A stretch of DNA of 7,852 nucleotides from Gemmataceae bacterium (lineage in GTDB: Bacteria > Planctomycetota > Planctomycetia > Gemmatales > Gemmataceae). The notes below the pieces were generated by a model. That model was not told the DNA's origin. It saw only the letters and a list, made by a program, of their open reading frames with translations, and ran no database searches. Location of the stretch: NCBI GenBank assembly GCA_020847555.1, contig JADLBT010000308.1:1-7852 (forward strand), written 5' to 3'. The position numbers and the translations under genes are program-made. Positions 5,465 through 7,852 of this stretch are shown piece by piece (position 1 is the first letter of the stretch; each line of letters starts with the position of its first letter).

Positions 5465-7801
5465 ATGCACTGGAGACGACTGATTCTCGCGCTGGCGCTG
5501 GCCTTCGCCACGGTGACGGGGTGTGCGCAGCGGGAGTTCATCAACCAGGCGGACTACGAACGGTTCCACCGCGAGAACGCGCTGCCACTCGGAATGGATG
5601 CCAACCCCGCCCTCGGCGCCGAGCCCGTCACCGGACGCGAGCCGGCGCCGGCGGACGTCAACTTCCCCGAGCGCAAGCCGCGGTACATCTCCCTGGCGGA
5701 GTGCATCGCGATCGACCTGGAGAACGGCAACACCGGCATCCAGAGCGTCCGGCAGGCGGGGACGGTCAATGACGACCTGCAGCCCGGGCTATCGACCGGC
5801 GGCTACCAGTTCGCCCAGTCGGACAGCAAGCGGGTGTTGAGCCTCAACCCGGCCATGTCCGGGCTCACCATCGACGCTGCCCTGGCCCATTTCGACGCCA
5901 AGTGGATCACCACCGTCGGCTCGTCGTTCGTCGATCAGCCGGTCCAGGGGTTCAACTCGTTCCAGAACGGGTCGTTCGGTCGGTTCGCCAGCTCCGTCGT
6001 CAAGGGGACGTCCTACGGCGGCCTGCTCGGCATCACGTTCAACACCCAGTACCAGAACCTGAGCAGTCCGCCGCGCAACTTCCCGCTGCTGAACCCGGCC
6101 TACACCCCGACCCTCCAGCTGACGTACGAGCAGTCCCTCTGGCAGGGGTTCGGCGGGATCAACCAGTTGCTCGCCCGCCCGGTTTCCCTCGGCAACGAGA
6201 TCAGCCGGCTCCACCCGGAGGCGTCTCAGTTCTACCAGGGCCACATTGCCGGCATCGCCAACCAGAGCGCGGCCACCGGCGGCGGGCTGAATCCGACCGG
6301 CATCCTGATCGCCCGCGTCCGGTTCGACCAGTCGCGCGCCGAGCTGGAGCGCGTGGTGAACTTCAACCTGCTGAACGTCGAAACGGCGTACTGGAACCTG
6401 TACGGGGCCTACGTCAACCTCTACAGCAGCGAGCAGGCGTTGCGGCAGGCGTTCGAGGCGTGGCGCATCAGCAAGGCGAAGTACGAGGCCGGGGCGATCG
6501 CCATCACCCAGTTCGCCCAGACGCGCGGCCAGTTCGAGCAGTTCCGCGGCGACCGGCTCCAGGCTCTGGGCCGCGTCCTGGAGGCCGAGCGCCAGCTGCG
6601 CAACCTGATGGGTCTGCCGATCGAGGACGGCACCCGGCTCATCCCGGTGGACGCCCCGACCCTGGCCCCGTACCAGCCCGACTGGTCGGTCGCCGTGGAG
6701 GAGGCGCTCAACCTGCGGCCGGAGCTGATCGTTGCCCGGCAGGAGCTGAAAACGCTGCAGTTCGACCTGATGGTGCAGCGGAACTTCCTCAAGCCGGACC
6801 TGCGGTTGCAATCGTCGTACCAGCTCAGCGCCCTCGGCACCCGGCTCGACGGCGACGGGGAGATCCCCAACCAGTCCCTGGGCCGGCACCTCCCGGACAA
6901 TGCCTTCCGCGGGCTGGCGTCGAACCACTACAACAGCTGGAACCTGGCCCTGAACCTGAACGTGCCGCTCGGCTACCGATTCGAGAACGCGGCCGTGCGG
7001 CGGGCGCGGCTCGCCCTGGCGCAGGGCTACCTGGCGGTGAAGCGCGAGGAGGAAAAGGCCAAGTCGTTCCTCGCCAAGGCGTATCGCGACGTGCTGGAAA
7101 GTTACAAGCTGATCCAGGCCCGCCGAGCGCAGCGGCAGGCGTTCGCCGAACAGGTCGAAGCCCGATTCAAGGAGTTCGTGGCCGGTAAGACGACGGCCGA
7201 CTTCCTGCTGGAGGCCCAGCGGCAGTGGGCCAACGCCCTGAGCACGGAGTACCAGGCGATCGTGGCGTACAACAACTCGATCGCCATGTTCAACTTCGCC
7301 AAGGGCACGCTGATGCAGCACAACAACGTCGCAATCACCGAGGGGGATTTGCCCGAGTGCGTTCAGGTGCGGGCGGTCGATCACGAGCGCGAGCGGAGCA
7401 AGGCGCTGGTGTTGCGCGAGCACGCCAATCTGGTGGCCCACCCGTCGGTGTCGCCGGAGCACGGGGTGTCGGGCATGCCGGTGATGCCGGTCCACGCGGC
7501 TCCGTCGGTGCCCGCTCTGATGGACGGCGCGCCGAAGGTGCCCGAGAAGCTGGAAGAAACGCCGGCCCCGGCCGGGAAGCAGGTGACGCAGGCTCTGCGC
7601 CCGGCGGCGAAACCGGCGGCCCTGCCTGCCCCGCGCCCGGCGGGGAAGCTGATCCCGGATACCCCGCGGCCCGCGTTCCCGACGAACCCGGGTCAGCGGA
7701 CGCACGGCCCGCAGGCCGCCCCGATCGTTCCGACCGCCGCCGCCACGGTAACGGCCCGCAAGGAAGAGAGGGCCGGAGCGTCGCCCTGGCCGTGGCAGTA
7801 G
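5465..7801 (+). CDS. TolC-family outer-membrane efflux lipoprotein
   Basis: A 778-residue protein ending at TAG 7799-7801. Residues 1-20 are a lipoprotein signal: MHWRR, a hydrophobic core, and the lipobox VTGC with Cys20 as the lipidated residue. The body follows the outer membrane efflux (OEP) plan. A first region starts with RYISLAECIAIDLENGN (73-89). Beta-strand-rich segments (150-235: THis-poor, Gln/Asn/aromatic-rich, with LQLTYEQSLWQGFGG at 217-231) may form the barrel. Long helices follow (ETAYWNLYGAYVNLYSSEQA; RGQFEQFRGDRLQALGRV), then LRNLMGLP (378-385). The second repeat has LNLRPELIVARQELK (415-429), a second strand region (LALNLNVPLGYRF) and helices to about 620. Such proteins trimerise into the channel-tunnel that RND, ABC or MFS pumps use for export. 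It is much longer than a usual TolC-type protein (about 420-500 residues). Part of the excess is N-terminal, and about 110 residues are a Pro/Ala-rich tail (670-778) ending SPWPWQ, expected in the periplasm. No adaptor or pump gene lies in the window. Confidence 0.9.
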   Translation: MHWRRLILALALAFATVTGCAQREFINQADYERFHRENALPLGMDANPALGAEPVTGREPAPADVNFPERKPRYISLAECIAIDLENGNTGIQSVRQAGTVNDDLQPGLSTGGYQFAQSDSKRVLSLNPAMSGLTIDAALAHFDAKWITTVGSSFVDQPVQGFNSFQNGSFGRFASSVVKGTSYGGLLGITFNTQYQNLSSPPRNFPLLNPAYTPTLQLTYEQSLWQGFGGINQLLARPVSLGNEISRLHPEASQFYQGHIAGIANQSAATGGGLNPTGILIARVRFDQSRAELERVVNFNLLNVETAYWNLYGAYVNLYSSEQALRQAFEAWRISKAKYEAGAIAITQFAQTRGQFEQFRGDRLQALGRVLEAERQLRNLMGLPIEDGTRLIPVDAPTLAPYQPDWSVAVEEALNLRPELIVARQELKTLQFDLMVQRNFLKPDLRLQSSYQLSALGTRLDGDGEIPNQSLGRHLPDNAFRGLASNHYNSWNLALNLNVPLGYRFENAAVRRARLALAQGYLAVKREEEKAKSFLAKAYRDVLESYKLIQARRAQRQAFAEQVEARFKEFVAGKTTADFLLEAQRQWANALSTEYQAIVAYNNSIAMFNFAKGTLMQHNNVAITEGDLPECVQVRAVDHERERSKALVLREHANLVAHPSVSPEHGVSGMPVMPVHAAPSVPALMDGAPKVPEKLEETPAPAGKQVTQALRPAAKPAALPAPRPAGKLIPDTPRPAFPTNPGQRTHGPQAAPIVPTAAATVTARKEERAGASPWPWQ

Positions 7802-7825
7802 AGGTGGGTTCCAGGAGTTTTCGGC

Positions 7826-7841
7826 AAGCCCACGGGTGGCG
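7826..7841 (+). repeat. Short repeat shared with the 4792-4821 hairpin
   Basis: AAGCCCACGGG (7826-7836) is identical to 4793-4803, and CACGGGTGGCG (7831-7841) is the exact reverse complement of 4805-4815. Both copies are intergenic, just downstream of a gene. GTGGG (7804-7808) can also pair with CCCAC (7829-7833), so this may belong to a terminator of the TolC-family gene. The window ends 11 bases later, so its extent is unknown. Confidence 0.4.
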
Positions 7842-7852
7842 TGCCCTGGGCC

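Noticed and set aside
5789..7705. Long minus-strand frame opposite the TolC-family gene
   Set aside because: Arg/Leu/Val-rich shadow of the real gene with no domain or ribosome binding site.
1..7852. tRNA, rRNA, CRISPR array, insertion sequence or integrase
   Set aside because: I looked on both strands and saw no cloverleaf, regular spacer-repeat pattern, transposase-like protein or target-site duplication; the multi-branched structure at 2835-2955 lacks tRNA loop sequences and CCA.

Overview
The window is high-GC DNA with strongly GC-biased third codon positions. Its protein set suggests a planctomycete, probably Gemmata-like: a small secreted thioredoxin-like protein with a conserved CxxC-type site, a lipoprotein-anchored TolC-family protein with a long Pro/Ala tail, a spinster-type MFS transporter, and several short orphan genes. 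This assignment is inference from protein style; there is no rRNA or other marker gene.

Layout. 1-80 is probably the 3' end of an upstream gene. 296-847 (+) encodes a secreted thioredoxin-fold-like protein whose frame is interrupted only by TGA at 467-469. That codon sits where the second Cys of a CxxC motif is expected (C-L-V-[TGA]). It is followed 25 nt later by the loop of a 12-bp hairpin with G at the second loop position, which is how a bacterial SECIS element looks. I read this as a candidate selenoprotein (CxxU), and it is the most interesting signal here. A hairpin plus T-run (889-928) ends that gene. The convergent gene 938-2476 (-) is a spinster-like MFS transporter with an unusual ~70-residue insertion between TM7 and TM8.

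2477-2978 is a 502-bp region between divergent genes without a convincing gene. Its right end holds a nested inverted-repeat structure (2835-2955) that stops just before the Shine-Dalgarno site of the next gene. From 2979 (+) follow a small YdhR-like (dimeric alpha/beta-barrel type) protein of uncertain function, a GT-B glycosyltransferase at 3580-4776 that overlaps it on paper by 101 bp, and a small Mpo1-like/DUF962 membrane protein at 4852-5187. A hairpin at 4792-4821 lies between the last two.

5188-5464 holds a pyrimidine-rich tract and then an open, coding-like frame without a start codon (5275-5460). That frame ends 4 nt before the TolC-family lipoprotein gene (5465-7801) and may be the tail of a broken gene. 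The final 51 bases repeat an 11-mer found in the 4792-4821 hairpin.

How the genes work together is mostly unclear. The transporter and the thioredoxin-like gene are convergent and so separately transcribed. The YdhR-like gene, glycosyltransferase and DUF962 gene may form a short transcription unit concerned with small-molecule or lipid modification. The TolC-family protein would be the outer-membrane part of an export system whose inner-membrane partners are not in the window.
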